A stretch of 34,165 nt of DNA from NCBI GenBank assembly GCA_910587675.1, contig CAJUMU010000019.1, positions 1 through 34,165 on the forward strand, written 5' to 3'. The DNA comes from an uncultured Alistipes sp. (GTDB lineage Bacteria; Bacteroidota; Bacteroidia; Bacteroidales; Rikenellaceae). Each line of letters starts with the position of its first letter. Position 1 is the stretch's first letter. Of this stretch, positions 8,602 to 16,110 are shown in pieces. The notes beneath the pieces are model-generated. The model had not been told where the DNA came from. It saw nothing but the letters and a program-made list of their open reading frames with translations, and did no database searches. A program made the position numbers and the translations under genes.

Positions 8602-9519
8602 ATGAAACGACTCCTCACCGCAACGCTTCTGCTGCTCTGCATCGCGGCCGCAGCGAAGCCGTACGGGATAAAGGATATCCCCAACGTGCAGGTCGAAAAC
8701 CGTTACAGGTTCACCTCCAACCCCGACGGAATACTATCCGCCGCCGCGGTGGCCCGCATCGACTCAATCTGTTACGACCTTCGGCACCGCGGCATGGCTC
8801 AGGTGGCCGTGGTGGCGGTGCGCGAGATCGACGGCGACAACGTGTTCGACTTCGCCCACCGTCTCTTCTCCGACTGGGGCGTGGGCAACAAGAGCGACAA
8901 CGGCTTGGGGATCCTGCTCGTCGAGTCGGAGCGCGAGATACGCTTCGTGACGGGATACGGGCTGGAAGGCGTCTTGCCCGACGCCATCTGCAAGCGCATA
9001 CAGACGCAGCGCATGCTCCCCTACTTCCGCCGCGGCGATTACGACGGCGGCATGACGGCGGGCATGGAGGCCATCCGCGCGACTCTCGAAGGGAGCGAGC
9101 TCGACAACGGCGGCAACGACGACTACGTCGCCGCGGAGGAGGATGACGTGCCGACGGGAGTGCTGCTCGTCTTCGGTGGATTCATGCTCTTCTACTTGGT
9201 CGCTATATGGTTGCTTTACAGAGCTCGCAGACGCTGCCCCGAGTGCCGCAAAGCGACGCTCAGGATCGACTCCACGCGTTTGGTGGGCCGCGCGGCGGGA
9301 GTGTCGGAATACGAAGACACCATGGTATGCTCCAATTGCGGCGCGGTGGTCAAACGCCGTCGGCGTTCGGGCGGCAGCTCGGGCAGCCGTCGCGGAGGAG
9401 GCGGGGGCACCATCATCGGAGGCATGGGCGGATTCGGAGGCTTCGGCCGAGGCGGCGGCATAGGCGGAGGTTTCGGCGGGGGCGGCTTCGGCGGCGGAGG
9501 CGCAGGCTCGCGATGGTAG
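8602..9519 (+). CDS. TPM-domain membrane protein with zinc ribbon and Gly-rich tail
   Basis: This 305-residue protein has a signal peptide (1-18) and a TPM (YgcG/DUF477-like) domain of about residues 36-165, with DWGVGNKSDNGLGILLVESE and IRFVTGYGLEGVLPDAIC as clear signatures. One membrane segment follows (about 186-206). After it come two CxxC pairs (Cys212/215 and Cys243/246) that could bind zinc, and then a tail made almost wholly of Gly, Arg and Ser. The TPM domain should face the periplasm and the zinc ribbon the cytoplasm. TPM proteins are commonly paired with LemA, as here; their biochemical role is poorly established, with links to envelope stress and phosphatase activity in some homologues. 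It starts 20 bp after the GH13 stop, so cotranscription is possible. Confidence 0.9.
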   Translation: MKRLLTATLLLLCIAAAAKPYGIKDIPNVQVENRYRFTSNPDGILSAAAVARIDSICYDLRHRGMAQVAVVAVREIDGDNVFDFAHRLFSDWGVGNKSDNGLGILLVESEREIRFVTGYGLEGVLPDAICKRIQTQRMLPYFRRGDYDGGMTAGMEAIRATLEGSELDNGGNDDYVAAEEDDVPTGVLLVFGGFMLFYLVAIWLLYRARRRCPECRKATLRIDSTRLVGRAAGVSEYEDTMVCSNCGAVVKRRRRSGGSSGSRRGGGGGTIIGGMGGFGGFGRGGGIGGGFGGGGFGGGGAGSRW

Positions 9520-9586
9520 ATCCGCGTCGGCGCGAATTCACATCAATATATATAAGGTATAAAACAGATAAACAATCTCAAGAATT

Positions 9587-10162
9587 ATGAAACGAATCAT
9601 TCTCGCGGCCATCGTGGCCATGTTCGCAATGACCTCATGTTCGACCTACAACGGCATGGTAACCAAAGAGGAGGCCGTAAAGACCGCATGGTCGAACGTC
9701 GAACTGCAATACCAGCGTCGCGCCGACCTCATCCCCAATCTGGTGGCAACCGTAAAGGGTTACGCCTCGCACGAGGAGTCGACCCTGAAAGCCGTGGTGG
9801 ACGCGCGCGCGAAAGCCACCTCGGTAAATGTCTCGATCGACGACCTTAACGAAGAGACGCTGGCCGCCTATCAGAAAGCGCAGTCGTCGGTAACGTCGGC
9901 CTTGGGGCGGTTGATCGCCGTATCGGAGAACTATCCCGATCTGAAGGCGAACCAGAACTTCTTGGAGCTGCAGGCGCAGCTGGAGGGAACGGAGAACCGC
10001 ATCACCGTGGCGCGCAAGGAGTTCAACGAGGCGACGCAGGCCTACAACATCGCCATTCGTAAATTCCCCGCCAACCTGATAGCGATGATCTTCTCGTTCA
10101 AGCAGAAACCCTACTTCGCATCCGACGAGGGAGCGTCGCAGGCGCCGAAAGTGGAGTTTTAA
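9587..10162 (+). CDS. lemA: LemA-family lipoprotein
   Basis: This 191-residue LemA protein has the signature WSNVELQYQRRADLIPNLVATVKGYA followed by ESTLKAVVDARAKAT, and a C-terminal NIAIRKFPANLIA segment. The N-terminus is a lipoprotein signal peptide with lipobox AMTSC (Cys18) rather than the single membrane helix of many LemA proteins, so it is probably lipid-anchored in the periplasm. The fold is a long helical bundle. The molecular function of LemA is not established. It lies 67 bp after the TPM gene, a pairing seen in many bacteria that suggests a joint envelope function. Confidence 0.93.
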   Translation: MKRIILAAIVAMFAMTSCSTYNGMVTKEEAVKTAWSNVELQYQRRADLIPNLVATVKGYASHEESTLKAVVDARAKATSVNVSIDDLNEETLAAYQKAQSSVTSALGRLIAVSENYPDLKANQNFLELQAQLEGTENRITVARKEFNEATQAYNIAIRKFPANLIAMIFSFKQKPYFASDEGASQAPKVEF

Positions 10163-10179
10163 GCGCGAGCGCGGATACC

Positions 10180-10243
10180 CCGCTCCGCGCGGCGGAGCGC
10201 GCTTTGCGCGGAGCGGCTGAGATAACGATGCCTCGAGGCATCG
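10180..10243. repeat. Two GC-rich inverted repeats between lemA and the oxidoreductase gene
   Basis: CCGCTCCGCGC (10180-10190) pairs with GCGCGGAGCGG (10206-10216), a perfect 11-bp stem. It is followed by the perfect 18-bp palindrome CGATGCCTCGAGGCATCG (10226-10243). Neither is followed by a T run, so intrinsic termination is doubtful. The palindrome ends 28 bp before the next start codon and could be an operator or an mRNA processing hairpin. Confidence 0.5.
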
Positions 10244-10271
10244 AAACAATAACACGTTAACGATCCGTATC

Positions 10272-11303
10272 ATGAAAAAACTCCGTTTCGGGGTGGTCGG
10301 CACCAACTTCATAACCGACTGGGTGATAGCGGGAGCGCGCGAGGACGAGCGCTTCGAGCTCACGGCCGTATGTTCCCGCACGCGCGAGCGCGGCGAGGAG
10401 TTCGCCGCCAAACACGGCATACCGCACGTATTCACGTCGCTCGACGCGATGGCGGCCTCCGACGAGGTGGACGCCGTCTACATCGCCACGCCCAACTCCA
10501 CCCACGCCGACAACTCCATACTCTGCATGAATCGCGGCAAGCACGTGCTGTGCGAGAAACCGATGGCGGCGAACGCCCGCGAGGCGCGCCGCATGATCGA
10601 GGCATCGCGCCGCAACGGCGTCGCGTTGATGGAGGCGGTGAAGAGCACGCTCAGCCCGTCGTTCGGCGCCGTGGCGGAGAATCTGCACCGCATAGGCACG
10701 CCGCGCCGTTACTTCGCATCCTTCTGCCAATACTCGTCGCGATACGACAAATTCAAGGAGGGAGTGATCCTCAACGCTTTCCGTCCCGAGCTGGCCAACG
10801 GCGCGATGATGGACATAGGCGTGTATACGCTCTACCCGCTGGTCGTGCTGTTCGGACGCCCGAGATCGATCTCGGCGCAGGGCGTCGTGCTGTCGAGCGG
10901 CGTCGACGGTCAGGGCGCGGTCAATCTGCAATACGACGGCATGAACGCCACGCTGCTATACTCCAAAATAGCCAACTCCCACCTGCCCGCCGAGATCGAG
11001 GGCGAGGAGGGCAACATCATGATAGACCGCATACAGACTCCCGTCGAGGTGCGCTTCTACCCGCGTCAGGCCCCCGCGTCGGGGCACGAACGACGCGCCG
11101 AGGCGGAGAGGCTCGACCGCGAACAGCCTCACGACGAATACTATTACGAGATAAAGGAGTTCATCGACACGGTCCGCGACGGACGTATCGAGTCGAGAAT
11201 CAACAGCCACGATCGTTCGCTCGCCACGGCCGAGATCATCGACGAGGTGCGCCGCCAGTTGGGCGTACGCTACCCCGCCGACGAGGCCCGAGACCTATGG
11301 TAG
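10272..11303 (+). CDS. Gfo/Idh/MocA-family NAD(P)-dependent oxidoreductase
   Basis: This 343-residue protein has an N-terminal Rossmann fold starting LRFGVVGTNFITDWVI, with the GxGxxx-like loop in the form GVVGTNFI. The family motif EKP is at about residues 96-98 (HVLCEKPMAANAREAR). The C-terminal alpha/beta domain includes NGAMMDIGVYTLYPLVVLFG. Family members oxidise or reduce sugars, inositols or related alcohols. The GVYTLYP segment resembles dehydrogenases of the trans-1,2-dihydrobenzene-1,2-diol/D-xylose dehydrogenase type. The substrate is not predictable. There is no signal peptide. The last nine bases overlap the convergent DoxX gene. Confidence 0.92.
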   Translation: MKKLRFGVVGTNFITDWVIAGAREDERFELTAVCSRTRERGEEFAAKHGIPHVFTSLDAMAASDEVDAVYIATPNSTHADNSILCMNRGKHVLCEKPMAANAREARRMIEASRRNGVALMEAVKSTLSPSFGAVAENLHRIGTPRRYFASFCQYSSRYDKFKEGVILNAFRPELANGAMMDIGVYTLYPLVVLFGRPRSISAQGVVLSSGVDGQGAVNLQYDGMNATLLYSKIANSHLPAEIEGEEGNIMIDRIQTPVEVRFYPRQAPASGHERRAEAERLDREQPHDEYYYEIKEFIDTVRDGRIESRINSHDRSLATAEIIDEVRRQLGVRYPADEARDLW

Positions 11304-11759
11304 CGGCTTGCGCCCCAACTGCTTCACGATGATGTTGTCGAGCGAGAAACGTCCCGCTCCCGCGATGAACATCAACACGAACATCACCAGAAATATCAAG
11401 GGCAGCTCGAGGGTCGAGAACCCGCCGCCGCGATGCACGGCGAAGAGGATCACGCACATAGAGAATATTATCGGCAGCAGCGCGAGACGATAGAACGCCC
11501 CCGCCATCACTCCCGCCGCGCATATCACCTCGGCGAAGATGGCCAGCAGCAACGACATGCGCGACCCGATCCCCAACGGATCGAAGAAGGCCGTCGAGAG
11601 CGAATCGAAGTTTGCGATTTTACTTATTCCGTGCCACATCAGCAGTCCCCCGAAAAAGAGGCGCAGAACCAGAATGAATGCCGAAACGGAGTTGTCGTAC
11701 ACACGGTCGGGGAACAGAAACGACACCACGGGCGACATGTTGTTCGATACTTTTTTCAT
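11295..11759 (-). CDS. DoxX-family membrane protein
   Basis: This 154-residue integral membrane protein has about four hydrophobic helices. FILVLRLFFGGLLMWHGISKI is the DoxX signature, followed by LLLAIFAEVICAAGVMAGAFYRLALLPIIFSMCVILFAVHRGGG split over helices two and three. The start at 11759 (MKKVSNNMSPVV) is preferred over an upstream in-frame methionine because the intervening 20 residues are basic and unlike the family. DoxX proteins in other bacteria have been linked to redox homeostasis, but the function here is unknown. It is the last gene of the minus-strand run and overlaps the convergent oxidoreductase gene by nine bases. Confidence 0.85.
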   Translation of the reverse strand: MKKVSNNMSPVVSFLFPDRVYDNSVSAFILVLRLFFGGLLMWHGISKIANFDSLSTAFFDPLGIGSRMSLLLAIFAEVICAAGVMAGAFYRLALLPIIFSMCVILFAVHRGGGFSTLELPLIFLVMFVLMFIAGAGRFSLDNIIVKQLGRKPLP

Positions 11760-11835
11760 GTGATATAACGGGGCGGGGATGTTTCCGACCCGCCGCGACA
11801 AGGGCAAACGGCATGCCAACCCACGCCGCGGGAAG

Positions 11836-12612
11836 CTATCGCACGGCGGCCTCCATGCTTTCGGCCAGCTTCTCGGCGATAATGGACATGTAGGGTTTCC
11901 GCCCGATGCGGGATATGGAGGCGACGCCTTGGTAATTCACTGTCAGCACCTCGTCGGCCGAGGCCAGATCGTCGCGCGTGAGCTGTCGGCGCACCACCTC
12001 GAACGAGGCTGCGCGCGCAGCTCTCTCCGCCGCCTCGCGCTCCGCGGACGGAAAAGTCGCGGGCGGGGTGAAAAGCGTATATCCGCGCACGACGAAGATC
12101 GGCTGCGCGCTCTCCGACACGAGATTGCCCGCGGCGTCGGTCAGCAGAGCCGTATGAAATCCCCGCGCCCGAGCGGTCGCGTCGGCCAGCGCGCGAGTCT
12201 CGGCCGCGACCGACGTCGGGAACTGCCACAGAGGCGGCGCCATATTGACGCACACCGCCTCGGGACGCAGGCTGCGCAGGACGTAACCGCGGTATATCGA
12301 GGGTTCGTCGTACTCCATCGCCACGTCGCCCGACGGATAGACCTTCATAATCAACCTCACCGTCACGTTGCGCGTCAGGCGGCACGCTTCGGCCAGCCGT
12401 CGGGCCGCCCGCTCCGCCTCGCGGGCATCGAGATCGAGATCGACTCCGAAGAGCTGCTCCGCCGCCGACGCCAGCACCTCGACATGCCGCCGCATGCGGC
12501 GGCACTCGCCGCCTAACGTATGCACGTTCTGGAATACGTACGGCTCACAGCGCGGCGCGAGGAGCATCGGCTCGCCGTTGAGAAGCATATATTTTTCACG
12601 CCCCCCGTCCAT
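11836..12612 (-). CDS. Class-IV aminotransferase/ADC-lyase fold protein lacking the catalytic lysine
   Basis: This 258-residue protein resembles 4-amino-4-deoxychorismate lyases and branched-chain aminotransferases. Residues 152-182 (ALLTDAAGNLVSESAQPIF and following) match the class-IV motif that precedes the PLP N1-binding glutamate, here Glu167. The lysine that forms the Schiff base with PLP normally lies about 20 residues before this block. Here the segment is FPTSVAAETRALADATARAR, and there is no lysine at all between Lys90 and Lys239. It may therefore not catalyse PLP chemistry in the normal way. The start ATG is followed by a run of six G. It begins 13 bp after the holA stop, so cotranscription is likely. 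Confidence 0.7.
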   Translation of the reverse strand: MDGGREKYMLLNGEPMLLAPRCEPYVFQNVHTLGGECRRMRRHVEVLASAAEQLFGVDLDLDAREAERAARRLAEACRLTRNVTVRLIMKVYPSGDVAMEYDEPSIYRGYVLRSLRPEAVCVNMAPPLWQFPTSVAAETRALADATARARGFHTALLTDAAGNLVSESAQPIFVVRGYTLFTPPATFPSAEREAAERAARAASFEVVRRQLTRDDLASADEVLTVNYQGVASISRIGRKPYMSIIAEKLAESMEAAVR

Positions 12613-12625
12613 CGTCCGAAACGCC

Positions 12626-13696
12626 TTACGACGCGAATATTTTAAGCAGCAGCTCGCGCAGCAACTCGCCGTCGTCGGCCGCGCCCGCGTCGATGCCTTT
12701 GCTCTTGCCGTCGTACTCGCGCAGCAGTCCGAGTATGTTGAACACGCTTCGGTTGTTCCACTTGGCCGACAGCTCCTTGACTTCGCGGACGGCGAAAATG
12801 TTGCTCTTTTTCAATACGCGCATCAGCTCCGTATCGTCGGGGAACGACTTGCCGCGATACTTCGCCTGCCAACGCAGGTAGTTCACCACGAACATGTCGC
12901 GGAACTGCCCGAACAGAGCCATGACCGTGAGCAGCAGCGGGTTGTCCTTGGGGTTGCGGGCGAAGTGGTCGGCTATGCCCATCGCGCGCGCCACATCGCG
13001 CCGCGCCACGGCGTTGCACAGCTCGAAGTTGTTGAAATCCTTCGATATGCCCACGTTGCTCTCTATGTGGCCGTCGGTTATGTCGGTCGTGCCCGCGGGC
13101 AGCGAGACTATGAGTTTGTCTATCTCGTTCGATATCTTCGCTATGTCGCATCCCAGATGGTCGGTGAGCATCTGCGCCGCCTTGGGACTTATGCGCAGTC
13201 CGCGCGAGGCGATGAACGACGAGAGCCACGGCCCGATCTCGTAATCGCGCGGCCGTACCGATTCGAACACGACGCCCGCCGAGGCGCACTGCTTGTAGAA
13301 GGCCGAACGTTTGTCGACGCTGCGTTCCTTGTGGCACACGACCAGAATGGTCGACGCCTGCGGCTTGGAGGTGTAGTGCGAGAGCTTCTCGATGTTTCGC
13401 AACTGCTGCGCCTCCTTCACTATTATCACCTCGCACGACCCCGTCATGGGCATCTGTCGGCAGAGATTCACGATCTGCCCCGCGTCGCTGTCCTTGCCGT
13501 ATACGATTATGCGGTTGAACGCCTGCTCCTCGGGCGTCAGCGTGCGTTGCGCCAACTCATCGCACAATATGTCGATGAAATAGCTCTCCTCGCCCATCAG
13601 CAGATAGACGGGAGCGAAACGGCCTCGGGCTATCTCTCCGCGCAGGCGTTCGAACTCCGCCACGCTATCCTTGAATTTCACGCTGCTTTTGGCCAT
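12626..13696 (-). CDS. holA: DNA polymerase III subunit delta
   Basis: This 356-residue delta subunit of the clamp loader opens the beta sliding clamp during loading on DNA. Visible signatures are PVYLLMGEESYFIDILCDEL (N-terminal AAA+-like domain, beta-interacting region), LGCDIAKISNEIDKLIVSLP (typical HolA segment) and a helical C-terminal collar domain with NPLLLTVMALFGQFRDMFV. Delta has an AAA+ fold but no functional Walker A motif, and none is seen. The start at 13696 (MAKSSVKF) is preferred because it lies two bases after the tilS stop; the longer open frame runs inside tilS. Confidence 0.93.
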   Translation of the reverse strand: MAKSSVKFKDSVAEFERLRGEIARGRFAPVYLLMGEESYFIDILCDELAQRTLTPEEQAFNRIIVYGKDSDAGQIVNLCRQMPMTGSCEVIIVKEAQQLRNIEKLSHYTSKPQASTILVVCHKERSVDKRSAFYKQCASAGVVFESVRPRDYEIGPWLSSFIASRGLRISPKAAQMLTDHLGCDIAKISNEIDKLIVSLPAGTTDITDGHIESNVGISKDFNNFELCNAVARRDVARAMGIADHFARNPKDNPLLLTVMALFGQFRDMFVVNYLRWQAKYRGKSFPDDTELMRVLKKSNIFAVREVKELSAKWNNRSVFNILGLLREYDGKSKGIDAGAADDGELLRELLLKIFAS

Positions 13697-13698
13697 CG

Positions 13699-15039
13699 TC
13701 AGATAATCTCTTTGGTTATGCGGATCACCTTGTCGGTGTCGGGCGTAATACGGAAATCGTCGTCGATGCGCTGCCCTACCAGCCACGCTATGCGGTCACC
13801 GGAGACGAGAACGAACTGACGCCGTTTCTCGGCCATCGACACCTTACGGTCGATAAGGTAGTCGCTCACCTTCTTGCGGCCGTTCATCCCGAAGGGTGTG
13901 AAGGCGTCGCCGTCGCGCCAGCGGCGGAGCGTAAGGGGCCATACGACCTTCGAGGCGTCGAGCAGGGCGATATGCTCGGGCAGGTCGAACGAAGGTATGT
14001 CGTCGGCGTCGCACAGCTCGAAATAGAGCGCCGAATTACCGCAATAGGCCCTCTGCTGCCCCTCGCCAACCGCTATCTCGCACGGATCGTCGTCGTCGAT
14101 GCGCGCCACCGCTATGTCGCTGCGGTCGACATAGGCCACATGGCTGCGCGAATAGAACCGCTTGCCCGAACCTCCCGCGTCGAGAGCCTTGCACAGCCCG
14201 TCGACTGTGTCGCCCTTGAAGCCGTAACGCGAATTGAGTATCTCGTATATCACGAAGTCGCGCGACGCCGCAGGCTCGATGCGGTCGACATGCAGCGTGA
14301 ACACCCCCGACGACTCGGTGACGGCGTCGTCGTATATGCGGTCGATGGCGCAGTCGATGAAGTTCTGCGCCGCCGTCAGGCGGTCGATGTTGCGGTTCAT
14401 GATGAACGGAAAGCGCGGATTAATCTCGCGTATGCGGGGGATAAGCCCCAACCGTATCTTGTTGCGCAGATATTTGGTCGAACGGTTCGACGAATCTTCG
14501 CGGAAAGGTATATGCTTGTGCAGCGCATAGTCGAGTATCTCCTTGCGCGTGGCGAACATCAACGGGCGGACGATGCGCCCCGCCTGATTGCTTATGCCCG
14601 TCAGTCCGCGCAGCCCCGTGCCGCGCAGCATGTTTATGAAAAAGGTCTCTATCGAGTCGTCGATATGGTGCGCGATGGCCGTCACGGTGTAGCCGTGCTC
14701 GCGGCACAGCTCGGCGAACCATGCGTAACGCAGACGCCGCGCCGCCATCTCCATCGATTCGCCCGTGCGCTCCATCTCGCCCACGGTGTCGAAACGGCGG
14801 TTGTGGCACACTATGCCGTATTTGCGGGCGGTCTCCTGCACCAGTATCTCGTCCTCGTCGCTCTCCGCGCCCCGCAGGCAGAAGTTGCAGTGGGCCACGG
14901 CCACATGGTAGCCGCTGTTGATGCACAACGACATGAGCACCATCGAATCGACTCCGCCCGACACGGTGAGCAGGATCTTGTCCTGCTTGGTAAAGAGTCC
15001 GTTGCGACGGACGTATTCCTGAAAGTTATCGATAAGCAT
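13699..15039 (-). CDS. tilS: tRNA(Ile)-lysidine synthase
   Basis: TilS ligates lysine to C34 of the CAU-anticodon tRNA-Ile so that it reads AUA. The 446-residue protein has the PP-loop SGGVDS at residues 27-32 (KILLTVSGGVDSMVLMSL), followed by HCNFCLRGAESDEDE and TAIAHHIDDSIETFFINMLR, both typical of TilS. The C-terminal domain contains RRWRDGDAFTPFGMNGRKKVSDYLIDRKV, the standard TilS C-terminal signature. The chosen start (MLIDNFQEYV) is where homology begins; an in-frame ATG seven codons upstream (15060) is possible. It lies between murB (54 bp upstream) and holA (two bases downstream) in an evident operon. Confidence 0.95.
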   Translation of the reverse strand: MLIDNFQEYVRRNGLFTKQDKILLTVSGGVDSMVLMSLCINSGYHVAVAHCNFCLRGAESDEDEILVQETARKYGIVCHNRRFDTVGEMERTGESMEMAARRLRYAWFAELCREHGYTVTAIAHHIDDSIETFFINMLRGTGLRGLTGISNQAGRIVRPLMFATRKEILDYALHKHIPFREDSSNRSTKYLRNKIRLGLIPRIREINPRFPFIMNRNIDRLTAAQNFIDCAIDRIYDDAVTESSGVFTLHVDRIEPAASRDFVIYEILNSRYGFKGDTVDGLCKALDAGGSGKRFYSRSHVAYVDRSDIAVARIDDDDPCEIAVGEGQQRAYCGNSALYFELCDADDIPSFDLPEHIALLDASKVVWPLTLRRWRDGDAFTPFGMNGRKKVSDYLIDRKVSMAEKRRQFVLVSGDRIAWLVGQRIDDDFRITPDTDKVIRITKEII

Positions 15040-15093
15040 GTTACAAATCACAATACGCAACCTTTTCTATCCCGAACGTGTTTCGTCGCGTCC

Positions 15094-16107
15094 CTACAAT
15101 ATATTCACCTCGGGCTCTATCGCCACGCCGAACGCGTCGCACACCCTTAGCTGCACCTCGCGTGCCAGCTCCATGATCTCCTCGCCCGTAGCCCCGCCGA
15201 AGTTCACCAGCACCAACGCCTGACGGTCGTGCACGCCCGCGCGCCCCTTGCGGTAACCCTTCATTCCCGCGCGGTCGATAAGCCACCCCGCCGCCAGCTT
15301 GCGACATTCGGGATCGGGCGCGGGATATACGGGCATGCCTTCGTATCGCGCCGCCAGCCGCTCGGCCTCGGCCCTGCCCACCACGGGATTCTTGAAGAAG
15401 CTCCCGGCATTGCCCAGCACCGCCGTGTCGGGCAGCTTGCCGCGGCGTATGGCGCACACCGCCTCGCGGATATTGCGGAGCGACGCCCCGCCGCGCGCCT
15501 CGGTCTCGCGCTGCAAATCGCCGTACCCCAGATCGGGCGCGGGCCGCTTGCCGAAGCGGAACTCCACCGACGTTATGACCGCGCGGCCGCGCAGCTCGTG
15601 TTTGAATATGCTGTCGCGATAGGCGAAACGACACTCCTCGGCCGTGAGGACTCCGTGTTCGCGCCGCTCGGTATCGAACAGATGCACGCGGGTTATGACA
15701 TCCTTGGCCTCGGCTCCGTATGCGCCTATGTTCTGCACGGGGGCCGCGCCCACGGTGCCCGGGATGAGCGACAGATTCTCCGCGCCCCACAACCCGCGCT
15801 CCACGCTCCACGCCACGAGGTCATCCCACTCCACGGCAGCTCCCGCCTCGACCGTCACCGCCTCGTCATCCTCCGCGAGGACGTGTATGCCGCGAATGTC
15901 GGGTTTGAGCAGCGCGCCGTCGAAATAACCCGTGAACAATATGTTATTGCCGCCGCCGAGAACGTAAAATTTTCCGAGTCCGCTCTCGGGGGCAAAAATA
16001 TGGTCGAGATCCTCCGCGGCGTCGAACACGACGAGCCGCCGCGCCTTCTCGTCAGCGTGGAAACTGTTAAGCCCGCGCAGCGGATGTTCCTCAAATTCCC
16101 GTATCAT
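15094..16107 (-). CDS. murB: UDP-N-acetylmuramate dehydrogenase
   Basis: MurB reduces UDP-GlcNAc-enolpyruvate to UDP-MurNAc with NADPH and FAD, an early cytoplasmic step of peptidoglycan synthesis. The 337-residue protein shows the FAD-binding VLGGGNNILF (49-58) and IPGTVGAAPVQNIGAYGAE (115-133), YRDSIFK (163-169), and the catalytic-serine motif NAGSFFKNP (233-241, Ser236). The C-terminus EPEVNIL supplies the catalytic glutamate. The layout is that of a type I enzyme like E. coli MurB. It starts three bases after the tricorn-like protease stop, so the two are surely cotranscribed. Confidence 0.97.
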   Translation of the reverse strand: MIREFEEHPLRGLNSFHADEKARRLVVFDAAEDLDHIFAPESGLGKFYVLGGGNNILFTGYFDGALLKPDIRGIHVLAEDDEAVTVEAGAAVEWDDLVAWSVERGLWGAENLSLIPGTVGAAPVQNIGAYGAEAKDVITRVHLFDTERREHGVLTAEECRFAYRDSIFKHELRGRAVITSVEFRFGKRPAPDLGYGDLQRETEARGGASLRNIREAVCAIRRGKLPDTAVLGNAGSFFKNPVVGRAEAERLAARYEGMPVYPAPDPECRKLAAGWLIDRAGMKGYRKGRAGVHDRQALVLVNFGGATGEEIMELAREVQLRVCDAFGVAIEPEVNIL

Positions 16108-16110
16108 GCC

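Noticed and set aside
10180..10216. Intrinsic terminator after lemA
   Set aside because: The stem is strong, but no T run follows it, so it is reported only as an inverted repeat.
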